Source: Betaproteobacteria bacterium (GTDB lineage: Bacteria > Pseudomonadota > Gammaproteobacteria > Burkholderiales > SG8-39). Taken from it: DNA of 64,000 nucleotides. Both the position numbers and the translations under genes were made by a program. The stretch covers positions 124,001 to 188,000 of the forward strand of contig JAJDOG010000022.1 of NCBI GenBank assembly GCA_022340285.1, written 5' to 3'. Below the pieces are notes generated by a model. That model worked only from the letters and a program-made list of their open reading frames with translations. It was not told where the DNA came from and searched no databases. The first letter of the stretch is position 1. Every line of letters starts with the position of its first letter. This document shows, piece by piece, positions 63,289 to 64,000 of this stretch.

Positions 63289-64000
63289 ATGAACGTGTCG
63301 CAACGGAACTGGATTTCGGCGACCGACGCTGCGCGCGCAATCCGCGCGGGTGAGTTGAGCGCCGAACAGGTGACCGAAGCCTGCCTGGCGCGAGTGCGCG
63401 AAGTGGATGGCGAGGTGCAGGCCTGGGCCTATCTCGATCCCGAGCATGCGCTCGCGCAGGCGCGCGAACGAGACGCCGCGCGCCGCGAAGGGCAGGCGAT
63501 CGGTTCCCTGCACGGCGTTCCCGTCGCGGTCAAGGATATCTTCGACACCGAGGACATGCCGACCGAGGACGGCACACCACTGCACGCGGGCCGCACGCCG
63601 CGGCACGACGCGACCGCCGTCGCCATGTTGCGCGCGGCGGGAGCTGTGATCCTCGGCAAGACGGTCACCACCGAGCTGGCCACGTATTCGCCCGGAAAGA
63701 CGCGCAACCCGCACAGTCCCGCGCACACGCCCGGCGGCTCGTCGAGCGGCTCGGCCGCCGCGGTCGCGGCCGGAATGGTGCCCCTGGCGCTCGGCAGCCA
63801 GACCAACGGCTCGGTGATCCGGCCGGCAGCATTCTGCGGAGTTTACGGCTTCAAGCCCACGCACGGTCTCATCCCGCGCGGGGGCGTACTCAAGCTTTCG
63901 CGCACGCTCGATCATGTCGGCGTGTTCGCGCGGAGCCTCGAGGACGTCGCGCTGGCCGCGGAGCAGCTCGTTGGCAACGATCCGCTGGATCCGGACACCC
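63289..64000 (+). CDS. Amidase signature enzyme, truncated by the window end
   Basis: The first 237 residues or so are visible, from an ATG 7 bp after dctM. The amidase signature is present: catalytic Lys in VPVAVKDIFDTEDMP (about residue 80), the serine-rich GGSSSGSAAAVAAGM, and the second serine segment GSQTNGSVIRPAAFCGVYGF. The form GSQTNGSVIRPA differs from the GSDTGGSIRIPA of GatA and matches amide hydrolases of the AtzF/allophanate or aryl-amidase side of the family. Linked to a TRAP transporter, it may act on the imported compound. No stop is reached. Confidence 0.9.
   Translation, partial: MNVSQRNWISATDAARAIRAGELSAEQVTEACLARVREVDGEVQAWAYLDPEHALAQARERDAARREGQAIGSLHGVPVAVKDIFDTEDMPTEDGTPLHAGRTPRHDATAVAMLRAAGAVILGKTVTTELATYSPGKTRNPHSPAHTPGGSSSGSAAAVAAGMVPLALGSQTNGSVIRPAAFCGVYGFKPTHGLIPRGGVLKLSRTLDHVGVFARSLEDVALAAEQLVGNDPLDPDT

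Noticed and set aside
61880-63292. A second long plus-strand frame across dctM
   Set aside because: Arg/Gly/Pro/His-rich out-of-frame reading; the dctM frame is plainly a TRAP permease.

Overview
The window is GC-rich, densely packed chromosomal DNA from a free-living proteobacterium, most likely a betaproteobacterium. The evidence is the Re/Si transhydrogenase with a split alpha subunit, an N-type ATPase, a TRAP transporter followed by an amidase, and a YgfG-like methylmalonyl-CoA decarboxylase. I see no rRNA, tRNA, CRISPR array, insertion sequence, phage gene or integrase. Many neighbouring genes share 4-bp ATGA or GTGA stop/start overlaps, so translational coupling looks common. No species can be named from the sequence alone.

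Layout. 72-3370 (+): an ABC exporter coupled to a one-chain osmoprotectant binding-protein/permease. 3480-6346 (+): pntAA-pntAB-pntB, followed by two tandem palindromic repeats. 6537-12795 (+): a LUD/LutC protein, a CPA2-type antiporter, a YbdK-type ligase, a class C26 gamma-glutamyl hydrolase, a GalT-like enzyme and trehalose glycosyltransferase TreT. 17088-12792 (-): a coupled three-gene unit of a glucoamylase-like protein, a glycolipid-type GT4 glycosyltransferase and a DUF374 acyltransferase. 17298-19273 (+): a dihydrolipoamide-dehydrogenase-like flavoprotein and a histone-H1-like basic protein. 50989-19370 (-): 23 consecutive co-directional genes. In transcription order these are glgC, glgB, glgE, treS-mak, a TM-helix channel, glgX, treZ, malQ-treY, clcA, rhomboid and scpB; then the N-ATPase genes atpD-C-Q-B-E-F-A-G; then an encapsulated-ferritin-type gene, a 71-residue protein, otsB and a GH65 phosphorylase/hydrolase. 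51482-59852 (+): MscS followed by a nine-gene Mrp/Mbh-like cation/proton antiporter. 60125-64000 (+): a TRAP transporter and a truncated amidase gene.

How it works together (inference). The carbohydrate genes can form a near-complete trehalose/alpha-glucan cycle. GlgC makes ADP-glucose and TreT can use it to make trehalose. TreS-Mak turns trehalose into maltose-1-phosphate, GlgE polymerises this and GlgB branches the product. GlgX, MalQ-TreY and TreZ return glucan to trehalose. No glgA, glgP or otsA is present in the window. Around this core sit an osmoprotectant importer, a ClC exchanger, two mechanosensitive-type channels, two cation/proton antiporters, a transhydrogenase and an auxiliary rotary ATPase, so the region reads as an osmotic and ion/energy-stress island. 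FNR-type boxes with matching promoter geometry ahead of the flavoprotein gene and the N-ATPase operon suggest oxygen- or redox-linked control of part of it.

Most notable oddities: an antiporter gene whose only well-placed start codon is ATC; an encapsulated-ferritin-type protein with no encapsulin and no cargo-loading tail; an N-ATPase operon lacking atpR whose c-subunit has Met where Na+-binding rings have Gln; a coupled operon that looks built for an uncharacterised glycolipid; and a GalT-like enzyme next to TreT that may really be an ADP-glucose phosphorylase.
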